Source: Gnetum montanum
Taxonomy: Eukaryota > Streptophyta > Gnetopsida > Gnetales > Gnetaceae
DNA length: 62,000 nt
Assembly (NCBI GenBank): GCA_015680685.1
Contig: MNCI01030955.1
Location: 643,326 to 705,325, forward strand
Reading direction: 5' to 3'
The notes below the pieces were generated by a model that was not told the origin of the DNA, ran no database searches, and saw only the letters and a program-made list of their open reading frames with translations. Positions within the stretch are counted from its first letter, which is position 1, and every line of letters starts with the position of its first letter. Below, in pieces: positions 1 to 9,781 of this stretch. Both the position numbers and the translations under genes were made by a program.

Positions 1-769
1 TTTAGTCTAGAGTGAGGTGTATGATGTGTTCCTATACTAATGCTACTCCTGGAGATAATGGAAAATAATATGAACTAAGCTAGGAGCAAGAAAGTGAGAG
101 AGAATCTAACTAGCCTAAGTGCGATGAGCATCCATTCCTCAATCATCCGTACACATCTTGGACCTCGTGCACGACTACCACTGGGATTACCAAGTGCATG
201 GCCTAAGTACGCTACTGGGTTACCAAGTAGTCACACTTGAATGCTCATGATTAAGTCGTACTCATTCTGCATTTAATAGGAGTTTAGGGTAAGAAGATGT
301 TAACTAAGAAAACAGTAAATAAAAATTAAATAAATAATTAAGCTAAGTGGATGCTGCAATGATGAAGTAATCTCGATATTTATTGCTGGTCATGTGCGTG
401 TCCAAGTACGTCACACTCGAATAAGGATGCCGTACAATTACAATTACCACATTGCGGGCATGCACTGGGAGAAAAGGGTTGAGAGGAATACTGATGTACT
501 AAAAAATTATTGAAAACTTAGACTTAATAACTCTAAAAAATTGCCTACCAGATCTGTCTACCTCTTGTTTATAGATGAGGAGACAGGCTGTGATATTGCA
601 TGCAAGTCGCGATATCGTGTACGTGATATTGCATACGCAATATCGCAGCTGCGATATCGGGGGTCCGATATCAGGACCTATCAGACTTGGTATCTTGTAT
701 TAGGGTTCCGATAACAGGGGTCTGATAATAGGGGTCCGATAACAGGACCTGACAGATCATGACTCATCA
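1..769 (-). repeat. LTR of Athila-like element, left part off window
   Basis: Minus-strand LTR of the same family as element A (16463-22965). Its U3 terminus, the inverse of TGATGAGTCATGA, ends at 769 against LINE sequence with no polypurine tract beyond it, so this is the outer edge of a 5' LTR or a solo LTR. About 170 bp of U5 lies off the left edge, judged against A. The U3 part (590-745) is packed with GATATC dyads, including a perfect 18-bp palindrome at 640-657. Bases 770-774 (cctaa) are the candidate target-site duplication; the partner is not in the window. Confidence 0.85.
590..745 (-). repeat. U3 array of GATATC dyads
   Basis: Short repeats around GATATC, GATATT and CCGATAACAGG, including a perfect palindrome at 640-657. 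The same motif class occupies the U3 of both LTRs of element A. It may be a promoter-proximal enhancer array; that role is inferred. Confidence 0.6.
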
Positions 770-1186
770 CCTAATATGTTGAACATATCCATCCTTCAGA
801 AGAAGATGAATGACAGCTTTATGAATATTATTACCAAGAGAAACATTTTTGATAGCTTCTAGGAAAGCATGAAAGAGATCATTTTCAACAATGTCCCAAT
901 GCTTCTTAAAAAATTCAATCTGAAAACTATCAGATCCTAGAGCTTTATCATATGCTAAACTCAAATTTGCTTTGATTTCTTCCACTATGATTTTTGATTC
1001 AAGAATATTTTAAGGTACTTCTATTATAAGATAAGGAATATGTATATTAGAAACTTTGAAGGTTTCCATGCTAAAACCTTTAGAAAAAAAAAACTAAAAG
1101 AACAATAGTTTGCTAAAAATTTGTTAATAGTCTAAGGATCTATAGTGATGGAATTATTTGTATAAAGTGATTACAGTTTAGGTACT
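770..1186 (-). pseudogene. LINE (non-LTR) reverse transcriptase fragment
   Basis: Reading the minus strand from about 1010 down to 770 gives an open stretch with the wording of the N-terminal RT domain of plant LINE ORF2: a DKALGSDSF block (usual form DKAPGPDGF), then IEFFKKHWDIV and a hydrophobic segment near AVIHLLLKDGY. Only about 75 residues are recognisable; upstream the frame breaks. The catalytic FADD box would lie beyond 770, where the LTR at 1-769 cuts it. On the other side it is cut by element D at 1187. It is the oldest recognisable element here and part of the locus that later received D, E and H. Confidence 0.75.
1182..1186. repeat. Target-site duplication, left side of D
   Basis: GTACT directly before the D 3' LTR; the partner at 7234-7238 is ATACT. 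Four of five bases match and the difference is a transition. Confidence 0.6.
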
Positions 1187-1886
1187 TGATGAGTGGCGAG
1201 GTACCCCTATGCCCAACCATATGAATCATAAGCATTCATGCACGATCCGGTTGAATTCCATGGATGGGACTAGTTGTGGTATTTAGATCATTATGTCTTG
1301 ATCGTAGTTCGCCTTCTTCCCACTTAGACTAGTGGTAGCTTTGTCATGTATGGTTTGGTCCAGAGTGAGGCATATGATAATTAATGTTATTCGGCCTTAT
1401 GCTACTCCTAATGATAATGAAGAAATTAATTATTTAAGCTAATTAACAATGGACAATAAAGTCTAAACTAGCCTACATGCGATGGGTGTCCATTCCTAGC
1501 TTGTCGTACACATCCTGAACCCATGTATCCACTACTGGGATTACCAAGCAAATATGTATTTATGCTTAAAACTGGTTGCGCTCATTCCACCAATTCATTA
1601 ATATGCATGGAAGCATAAATATTAACTAAGTACATGAAATAAAAATTGCATTAAAAGTAAATTTAATTTAAGTCACAGTGCTGTAATGAATAAGAATCAT
1701 TCTTGATCTTATTGTCGCTCATGGAATTTGTCCAAGTACATTGCCACTCGAATAAGACTTTGTACAATTGACTTAGATCCACTCTACAGGCACTCATTCA
1801 CTATTATCTAAGATTACGAAATAAAATTGCAAGAGTTTGGCTACTCTATTGAGAAAACTATGCCCAAACCATGTGCCCAATTGCTA

Positions 1887-1894
1887 TATTTATA
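1887..1894 (-). promoter_or_regulatory. TATA box of D 3' LTR
   Basis: TATAAATA on the minus strand at the U3/R boundary, in the same position relative to U5 as in the other LTRs of the window. Confidence 0.7.
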
Positions 1895-1914
1895 GGCTGG
1901 CACACATGCCATGA

Positions 1915-2185
1915 TATCAGATTTCCGACATCGCTTCTTGGGCCTCGATATCGGGTATTCGATATTGGAGCTGATAGAAATTAACTTTTTATTCAAATAG
2001 ATGCAATGACATGCGTTGAGGCATCTATGTTAACACATCTTCCTTGATGTTGACGCATCTTCCTCGACATGGCTATGTCAACGTAGCCAACAAATGCAAC
2101 GGCATGCATTGAGGCACCTGTGTTGAGGCATTTACATTGAGGCATCTACCTCGACACGACTATGTCAACACAGCCCATTGATGGT
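1915..2185 (-). repeat. D U3 tandem repeats
   Basis: Reiterated short units (gaggcatc, catcttcctcgac, tatgtcaac) plus GATATC dyads. Different in sequence from the U3 arrays of C, F and G although U5 is shared. Confidence 0.55.
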
Positions 2186-2191
2186 TCATCA

Positions 2192-2204
2192 TACCCCCAC
2201 AACT
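2192..2204 (-). other. Polypurine tract of D
   Basis: The inverse reads AGTTGTGGGGGTA directly 5' of the 3' LTR, identical to the tract of A at 22111-22123. It is the plus-strand DNA primer site. Confidence 0.85.
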
Positions 2205-3131
2205 GAGTAAAAACTTGTCCTTGAGTTAACAAGATAGGATCGAGCTTTCTTTACAAAAAATTAGGAATGATGGAATTATTAACTAATGCTAGTACTGATT
2301 GACTTTGAGTGCCACATTACAAAATTTTATTTGAGTGGATGCATACAAAATGATAGAGTGACAAAAATACTGGATAGACATTGAAGATTACAAAATTTGC
2401 AGAGGTCTTCAAAAATTCATTGAAGATGATTCTTCTTGTTGTTGCTAGTGGTGACAAACTTTTAACCTTGATTGTTATGTTGATGCTTCTCTGGTTATGT
2501 AGAACATTCTTGAAGGGTGGACTAAAATTTCTTCTCATCATCCAATGGATCTAGCAAACATGCAAAGTTTGAGCTGCTATCTTATATGTGCTATGATTTG
2601 TCCATGGGCATATCCTCCGTTGTCCCCCTCTTGGCTTCGTTTTCATTCCTAGTAAAAGTCCTTCTTCCTTAGGCGTCTCTTTCAGCATCACCTGTAGTTA
2701 CCAAAGGATCAACATTAGTTTTGGTAAAATTTTTTTCCTTAATAATCAAACCTTTCTGGATCCCTTAGTTTGCATTTAAGCATAAGGTGATTACAACATA
2801 CTATGCCCAAGGTGATTCACATTATTTTGATGAATTATGATTAGTTATCATGATGTTTGAAAATAGGATGTTAGAAAAATTTCAAAGCAAACATCCCTAG
2901 CCCCCATGAGTAATGAGCGTAACTCCAGAAGCATGGAAGTTGTCAAACAATTGAAACCAAAGGTCTAATTCAGAAGATGGCCAAGAAATATTAATGGATA
3001 TGGAAATAGAAAAGTAGGACAAATTAATGAAATAGATGAGAAGTAGTCTCAAAATAATGCATAAATTTAGAGAAACTGTCATTGATGTTTTGGAAGATGT
3101 GAAGGTTAGTTCAAAGCCATGATCAATAAAA

Positions 3132-3187
3132 GTTATGCAAGTGGGTCCTCCCCAAAGCAGACTTCTGCCATAATGCCCTTGCATAAC
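3132..3187 (-). other. Conserved 3' UTR stem-loop, D copy
   Basis: Outer arms GTTATGCAAG and CTTGCATAAC enclose an inner inverted repeat GCAGA/TCTGC at 3157-3168. Homologous blocks lie at 10753-10807 (E), 15621-15677 (C), 20308-20363 (A), 46998-47052 (G) and 58821-58877 (H). The inner sequence differs between copies but usually remains self-complementary. Confidence 0.7.
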
Positions 3188-3671
3188 CACTCTTACAGAT
3201 GTATGTGGAAACCTGAGAAATTAAATATAGATGATGCCTTTGTTCCAAACAACACATAATTGTTGTGGTTGGGGTGTTGCACTATACTACACAAAACCAA
3301 AAGGTTCATAATTGCATGTAGCAATGAGGTGAATAATGGGATGAGAAGGGATTGTAGAGATTGAGATGTAAGGTTCTTGACCATGTCCATAATAGGTTGT
3401 GAAAAATGTGATTAAAATGATCAACATACCTATCCGTCCAAGTTCAGAGCAAGTCCATACCATGAAAAGTGACCTCCCATTGATGTGTTCCTTCTTGTTG
3501 ACCACCATGAGTCCATAATCACCATAAAGAACAATCATCACTCCAAAACGAAAAGAAAAGAGAAGAAGGAAGGGAAGGGCCTTAGTTAGAGGGTCAACTT
3601 TAGGCATGGTAACATGTCTTTCCAGCCCCATAACCAGTGATTGTAGCCCATTATTGTGTCTAAGGGGTGTG

Positions 3672-3762
3672 CTTTGAATTCCCATTATTGTTTTTTCTCC
3701 TTTTTTTTTGTGTTTTATTTTTTGTTTTGTTTTTTTGGATGGAAACCACACCATGCAAAGAC
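3672..3762 (-). other. Conserved A-rich tract, D copy
   Basis: Element-sense order is GTCTTTGCATGGTGTGG, a long A/G-rich run, then GGGAATTCAAAGCACA. Flanks are conserved in C, E and H; the run varies in length. Candidate internal polypurine tract; function unknown. Confidence 0.55.
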
Positions 3763-4539
3763 AAAGCTTTCTTTTTATTGGTTAGCAGAGGAGTGATGAT
3801 ACGTTCCAAGACGAGTCATAAACCACATGAAGGAAGTCAAGAAGAAAACCCAACAAGTCCCCTTAAGGTCAAACCCTATGCCATTTCCACTTGGTGATTC
3901 CCTCTTTCTTCAAGGTACAATGATCATTGATGAATTTTAGTTTCATAGAAGAAGAACCAAATTGTTTCCATGAAAAAGACCTTTTATTTAGAGAACTGAA
4001 GGGATGGATGAGGTGGTCTCATTTCTTTACACAATTACTTACCCAATCATCTTGATAGCATAGCATAAAACCCAACACATAGTGTTGACTTCTACATCAT
4101 GACTTGGCAATATTATTAACAGAAACATAAAAGACATTCATAAACATAAAGAAAACGACATGGGAAAAGAGAAAATTATAAGAAAATAAAAGAAAAATAT
4201 TAAAAAATGGAAAACATATTAAAAATTGAAAATTTTTGGAAGAAATAGAAAAATGATAAAAAATTGTAAAAATAAAAAGAGTGAAAAATACTTATTACTT
4301 CTGTACGATATGTGCATCTAAGTCCTCTATTTGGTCCATTTTCTTAAGTCAAGAACTAATATATAGATCAATTGTCTATATGCATCTTTGAAATAGTTTT
4401 ATATTCTCATTTTCAAGCCACTGGGTGTCTTCTAGTTTAGTGGCTACTACATAGATTGGTTTTTGTTTACACACTTGCTCCTGAAATTTGTTGTGGGCTA
4501 TGTTAATATTTTGAATTTTTGGCCCACAACTACACCTTT

Positions 4540-6788
4540 AACTATTAGTAGTAATTCTTGGATTCTTTTGTCTCTCCATAGTGATAGGTTCATCGTTTAT
4601 GTCTTGTGTTGAAGTGGTGATGGTTGTTGGCTTTTGCATATGATTAGGAGACATTGTTCTGACGAGGAAGGTTGTTGCATCTATTTGGCCTTGTGCTGGT
4701 TTTGATGAGTTAGTAGGCCCATGAGTGTTGTGCTTATGTGTGGGAACCATCCTAAAGAAAGGGCATTTTTGACATTATGGTGGAGATCTACTGGCATTAT
4801 CATTTTTGTATATGTTTGTAGTACAAGTGGCATTCTTTCATTGATGTTGTGGTGCTGAACCTTCCTATGCTGTTTGAGGTAATATATGGTAAAGGTGAGT
4901 ATGAGAATATTGATGATATGATGTAGGGTGAGAGGTGTGAGGTGGTGATCTCATATAAGATGTTGTGGGTTGATGATATTTAGGAGGGCAGTAGTAGTGA
5001 TTTGATGTAGAGGAAGTAGAACTATTCAGGAAAATAGATTGTTGAATGTAATATTTGTATGGGTTTAGTTGGCAGTAAGGGTAGTGCTGGTTTGATGATG
5101 GCCTCCCCCACGATTATGGGTTTTGCACTATGGTTGATAGTAGTTTTGAGGCTGATAAGAAGTCCCACTAGGATAGTACGGTTGGTTGTAGGATTGTCTA
5201 ATATTACCTTGTCAGTAAGGTAATTTCCTAGGCATTTGCTTTTGTACAAACTTTGGATTCAATGCAAAAGTCCAATACTCATGTAGATGTAACATGATTG
5301 GGAAATAACCCTTTGGATAGCCATATAGGTAGATGTAACATCCATCATCTTCTTCTGTGGTTAAGTTTATAGCCTTTTCTTCTATAGCCATTTTCCCTTT
5401 TCACCGATAAGTGTTCCTACTTGTTTCTTAGTTCTTTTTCCTTCGTTGGTTGTGATTGCTTGATTCAATTTGTGTTACCTTCTCCTCTACAATTTCTAAG
5501 AAAGTTGTAATTTTCTCATTTATCCACTCTAACACCCTATCAAACTTTTCTTCTAGTTTGTCAATAGCCTTTTGTATCAACAAGGTTTGTTGGGGAATCA
5601 CTTTATCTAGAGCTGCATCATTCTCCTTACCATAGATATGGACCTTCTTCTTTTGAAGAGATAGGTCCTAGTGATATTTCTCAACATTCTCCCATTTGCA
5701 TATTTCTCCTTCTTCTTTTGCCACACGGTCAATTAACTCTTAGTTCTAATGTATTCATAGCTCATATAATTGACCTAGAGTATACATCCCAAGGGTCTCT
5801 CTTGTTTCCTTATGAATCCCATCTATGATGTGGAAGAGCTGATTTTCCTCTAAAAAAAAAAAAAAACCATGGCCTAGGCATCAATTTAGTAGAGAATAAT
5901 ATCTATCTAAGGCCATGTCCAAGGGTTCATGTTGTTCTTGTCTCCATCCTTGGATTTATCTCCTTAGGTTGAACACCCTTGCATAGGTTTGATATTTCTT
6001 GTTGAAAAGTTTTAGCAATGTGGACCATTGTCGGATTGAATTGGGTTTCAATGATCTATACCACACTTTGGATTTATCTATTAGTATCCTAAAAAAGAGC
6101 TTAAGCTTTTCCCACTTACTTCCAATGTTGTATAAGGCATAGGCATCATGGAAAGCTTGTAGATGATGTTGTGGATTAGAATCATAGCCTCCTACGAACT
6201 TATCATATCAAGCTTGGGTAGGCGACTTTCCTTGTGATGCCTATGGGATATCTTAACTACCTCTGTGATCTACATCAAGCTTCTAGTGACCAACAAGGGT
6301 TCATTATCATCAGACATGTTATGATGAAAATTTCTATTTTTATTCGTTTGATTGTGATGATCTTGTCTATGCTCATTTTGATGTCTTTGATTCTGTCCTT
6401 GGGTTTGATTTCTATCTTTATCTTGAACCCCATAGTGGAGCTTTATCTCTATACCTATGTTCATCCTTATTAGAACTAGATGTTGAAGAGGAAGAGGAAG
6501 ATGAGGAATTGGGAGAATCACCATGGCTTCTATAGTTCTCTCCATGGTCCCTTGATTTATCTTGTCTAGGTTTTCGGGAGGTCCTAGGCCTTGAGGCCCT
6601 CCTTGATCCAGGACTTATTCTATCTCCTCTAGGATTGTTTGCCATAGGTGAACCTAGTTCTTGAGTGTAGTAAGGATCTAAATGAGCATGGGTTGTTCTC
6701 TCCAATTTTCTTCAGTATAGATCCTATCATTTCTCCTATGAGTGCTTTCATCATGTGATGCAATCTTGGTCCTATGTGAAGAAGACAT
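4540..6788 (-). pseudogene. gag: D gag, decayed
   Basis: Structural protein of the particle. The likely start is ATG at 6786-6788, matching the start context of E gag at 54253. The N-terminal part is basic and Arg/Ser-rich with a serine run (about 6500-6540). The central capsid-like region is frame-broken. The zinc knuckle at 5299-5340 has kept only its first Cys: the second Cys and the His are now Tyr and the last Cys is Phe. The C-terminal part is Pro/Thr/Asn-rich. In-frame stops are frequent. No protease, RT or integrase follows. Confidence 0.75.
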
Positions 6789-6904
6789 TATTTTACTTGA
6801 TAGCGTGTGTGACTTGAAATATTAATATTTTCTAAGAGATAGATCATTAATACCTTTACAGTGATCATGTATAATATAATTAATCTAGATAACTAGCACC
6901 ATCC

Positions 6905-6919
6905 CTAGCAACGACACCA
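6905..6919 (-). other. Primer binding site of D
   Basis: Reads TGGTGTCGTTGCTAG in element sense. It matches the TGGCGCCGTTGCCGG-type site of Athila elements (3' end of tRNA-Asp) with four transition differences. A one-base spacer separates it from the LTR, as in A. Confidence 0.75.
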
Positions 6920-6920
6920 A

Positions 6921-7233
6921 TGATGATTGGCAAGGTACCCCTACGCCCAACCATATGAATCACAAGCATTCATGCATGATCTAGTCGAATTCTGTGGATG
7001 GGACTAGTTGTGCATCTAAATCATTATGCCTTGTTTGTAGTTCGCTATCTCCTCACTTTGGACTAAACCATATGTGACAAAGCTACCACTAGTCCAAATG
7101 AGAAGATTGGGAACTACAATCAAGGCATAATGATTTAGATGCACAACTAGTCCCATCCATGGAATTTGATTGGATCATGTGTGGACGCTTGTGATTCATA
7201 TGGTTGGGTGTAGGGGCATCTTGCCACTCATCA
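6921..7233. repeat. Fold-back palindrome replacing the D 5' LTR
   Basis: Bases 6921-7065 are U5 in minus orientation. Bases 7090-7233 are the same U5 in plus orientation, ending CACTCATCA. They are separated by a 24-bp loop. The junction lies at an 8-bp inverted pair, TTGGACTA (7058-7065) and TAGTCCAA (7090-7097), also present inside normal LTRs. All of U3 is missing, and both outer ends of D are therefore U5 ends. This is what self-priming of minus-strand strong-stop DNA at its own hairpin would produce. That mechanism is inference; the palindrome is read directly. Confidence 0.85.
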
Positions 7234-7238
7234 ATACT
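7234..7238. repeat. Target-site duplication, right side of D
   Basis: ATACT, partner of GTACT at 1182-1186. Confidence 0.6.
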
Positions 7239-8919
7239 TGATACCTTTCTTTGATAAATTTTAAAAATTTCTTCCAAGGTTCAATTTCAATTTTTAGCAA
7301 GGATAGGTTACTTTTAGTGATATCACTATTACCTTCAAGACTATCTTAATATTATTTAGTATAATCATCTTTAACCAAGACTTTTTGAGTTTCAAAATTA
7401 AAATTAAAGGAACTCTGGTCTTAAAGTATTTGCATTTGCTCAACAGATTCTATAAGCTCTTCTTCAATTAATCATTTCATTTAGCAAATTACTTATTAGC
7501 CTATCTTACATAATTTATTACTCTAGAAGTAGTTCACTATTACCAATAAATCTAAATAATATCACTAGTAGATTTTTTTATTGGGATTCCATAGACACTT
7601 AAAAATAACCTTTCTATGAAGTCTTATGAACATATTAGCATTCATATATAAAAAATTATTTCTTTCAAAAGGAGGAGGAATCAATCCTATAGAGACAAAT
7701 ACTAATTGGAAAATGATTTGACAAGCTTGTATTTGTAAGTACTACTTTTTCTTTAGGCTTCCAAAAAGAAACATTAAAGATGTAGGTGATCAACCTTTCA
7801 TGGTAGTTAAAAATGGAAGGAAAATATGAATTCATGTAGTTAAACAAAAATTTAAAATTCAAAATAATTTAAGAAATATTTTAAATGGAATTTTTTTTCT
7901 TATCTTCTTTATGATATATGGCTCTAGTTTAAGAGTCAACTTGAAAATCCTTATGCTAATTGCTAGTTTAGGATTTTAATAGACATAGTGTAGAGGCTTT
8001 GTGGTTTTGAAACATATGATTAGACTTTTTTTCTTCATTGATTGTTCAATGCTGGTAGAAACTCATGATAATTTCATTTTTTAAGGAGTGCATTACATTT
8101 CATAGATTTTATCAAACTAAAAGCTTGAAATTTAAAGTAATTAGTTTAAATAAGAAGTTGGAAGTGCAAATGAAGAGTTGTAGTTTTTAAAATATTTCAT
8201 TATGATTTGTGCTTAGAATAATTCAAATTTTTGGAAATTGGCTAATGAGAGTATAAGATGTGAGTATAGAGCATGTTTAGCATTGAGTAAAAAACTTGTT
8301 AAAAACAACAACATAAAAAAAATCTTTTTGATTTTTAATATACCTACTCAAGTATACATCCTTAAAATTAATGTTGAAAAATCAAGCGAAGAAAAATATT
8401 TGTTAATGTACAATTGATATTGATAAAGAAAATTATTTATTATCGTGGAGGATGATCCTTGTCTTAATAGCCTTTACATTACTTTCAACATTCATGCTTG
8501 AACTTAAAATAGAAAAAAACTTAAGGAAGCAATATAAAGTTGTGGAAAAAGACCAATGTTGGTTATAAATGCTAAATACATAAGAAAATGATAGCATGTA
8601 TTTTGCATCACTATTACTTTGCTGTTTGATATAATAAACCTTACATCGAGAAGCTTTACCTTTAGCTATAAGTTTCCTCTCAACTGTATTTTCTATTTTT
8701 GAGTTAATATTATTCTTATTAAATGAAGGTCAATTTGTGATGAACTATAAAATACACATTGAATGATGGTGAAAACCATTAGTTGTAGTTAGTTGTAGGT
8801 AGACTTTGTCAAGTTTTATTTCATGAATTTCAGCAGTCAACAAGTACTTGTAATGTGTTATTGAAGTCTATTATCAGAATCCTAATATGAGTGGTTAATC
8901 TTAGATGTCATCATGTTTT
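7239..8919. other. AT-rich old locus between D and E
   Basis: About 1.7 kb of AT-rich sequence with no recognised gene, LTR or RNA. A 65-codon minus-strand frame at 7665-7862 has no family wording I recognise. It is the continuation of the LINE-bearing locus interrupted by D and E, and may include degenerate upstream LINE sequence, but I cannot show this. Confidence 0.5.
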
Positions 8920-8924
8920 GTGCA
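8920..8924. repeat. Target-site duplication, left side of E
   Basis: GTGCA; the partner at 55234-55238 is ATGCA (one transition). Confidence 0.6.
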
Positions 8925-9768
8925 TGATGAGTGGTGAGTACCCCCTACGTTCAACCATATGAATCACAGGTGTTCACGCACAATCTGGTCGAATTTCATG
9001 GATGGGACTAGTTGTGGCATCTAGATTATTATGCCTTGATTGTAGTTCATTGTCTTCCTACTTGGACTAGTGGTAGCTTTATCATGTATGGTTTAGTCCA
9101 AAGTGAGGCATGTGATTGTTGATGTTGTTATGGCCTTATGCTACTCTTAACGATAATAGAGAAATTAATTATTTAATCTAATTAACAATGGGAAGATAAA
9201 GTCTAAACTAGCCTACAAGCGATGAGTGTCCATTCCTAGCTTATTGTACATGTCCTAAACCCATGTATCCACTATTGGGATTACCAAGCGTAATGCTATT
9301 GGGCGAACCAAGCAATAATGCTATGGGGACTACCAAGTGAATACATGTTTACGCTCAAAACTAGTTACACTCATTCTGCCAATTCATTAACCTACATGGA
9401 AATGTAAATATTAACTAAGTACATGAATTATAAATTTCATTAAAAGTAAATTTAATCTAAGTTAAAGTGTTGCAATGAATAAGAATCAATATCAATCTTA
9501 TTGCCATTCATGGAATGTGTTTAGGTACATTAGCACTCGAATAAGACACCGTACAATTGACTCAAATCCACACTACGAGCACTCACTGACTGTTCTCTAA
9601 GACTATGGAAATAAACTATAAGAGTCTACCTATAAAAATGACCAAAAGATTCCAAATACATAGCGGGCGCATGCATATTTATGAGCGAAAATAGACCTCG
9701 TGATGTCAAGTATTTGACATTACCACTTATTCTCCAATATTGGGGCCTATGCAAAATACAATTCATCA
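8925..9768 (-). repeat. E 3' LTR (844 bp)
   Basis: Starts TGATGAGTGGTGAGTACC and ends ATTCATCA, followed by the inverse polypurine tract. Pairs with 54379-55233: both share the distinctive 'gagtaccccct' variant of U5. Its TATA box is damaged (tatttatg on the plus strand near 9696). Confidence 0.85.
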
Positions 9769-9781
9769 TACCCCCATGATT
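9769..9781 (-). other. Polypurine tract of E
   Basis: The inverse reads AATCATGGGGGTA directly 5' of the 3' LTR. Confidence 0.8.

Larger units (their letters stand above)
1187..2191 (-). repeat. D 3' LTR (1005 bp)
   Basis: Starts (plus coordinates) TGATGAGTGGCGAGG and ends TTCATCA, followed directly by the inverse of a polypurine tract. The U5 part (1187 to about 1330) is shared with A, C, E, G and H. A minus-strand TATA box is at 1887-1894. The U3 part (about 1915-2185) holds GATATC-like dyads and a tandem series of 'gaggcatc' and 'tatgtcaac' units. A short internal inverted repeat at 1324-1331 and 1355-1362 corresponds to the fold-back point seen at the other end of D. Confidence 0.9.
2205..4539 (-). 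other. D post-gag untranslated region
   Basis: No protein domain found. It holds an AT-rich stretch (about 4140-4300), the conserved A-rich tract (3672-3762) and the conserved stem-loop (3132-3187). Around 4370-4490 the minus strand keeps a short piece (ATKLEDTQWL wording) like the segment just after protease in G, marking where RT, RNase H and integrase were lost. Long open frames here, including one at 3287-3754, run through the conserved non-coding blocks and look accidental. Confidence 0.7.
1187..7233 (-). mobile_element. Element D: gag-only Athila-like LTR retrotransposon
   Basis: Minus-strand element of about 6.05 kb. In its own 5'-3' order it has an abnormal fold-back 5' LTR (7233-6921), a tRNA-Asp-type primer site (6919-6905), gag (6788 to about 4540), an untranslated region with the conserved A-rich tract and stem-loop, a polypurine tract and a 3' LTR (2191-1187). 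RT, RNase H and integrase are absent: gag and a short tail like the segment after protease in G run directly into the 3' untranslated region. Element E has the same architecture, so the deletion predates both insertions and D belongs to a non-autonomous family. Both outer ends are U5 termini, which is abnormal (see 6921-7233). Confidence 0.85.

Noticed and set aside
3287-3754. 155-codon minus-strand open frame in D
   Set aside because: It runs through the conserved non-coding A-rich tract and flanks; the matching E region is not open and no domain is visible.
7665-7862. Possible host gene in the AT-rich locus
   Set aside because: 65 codons, no recognisable domain, no splice structure and no continuation.
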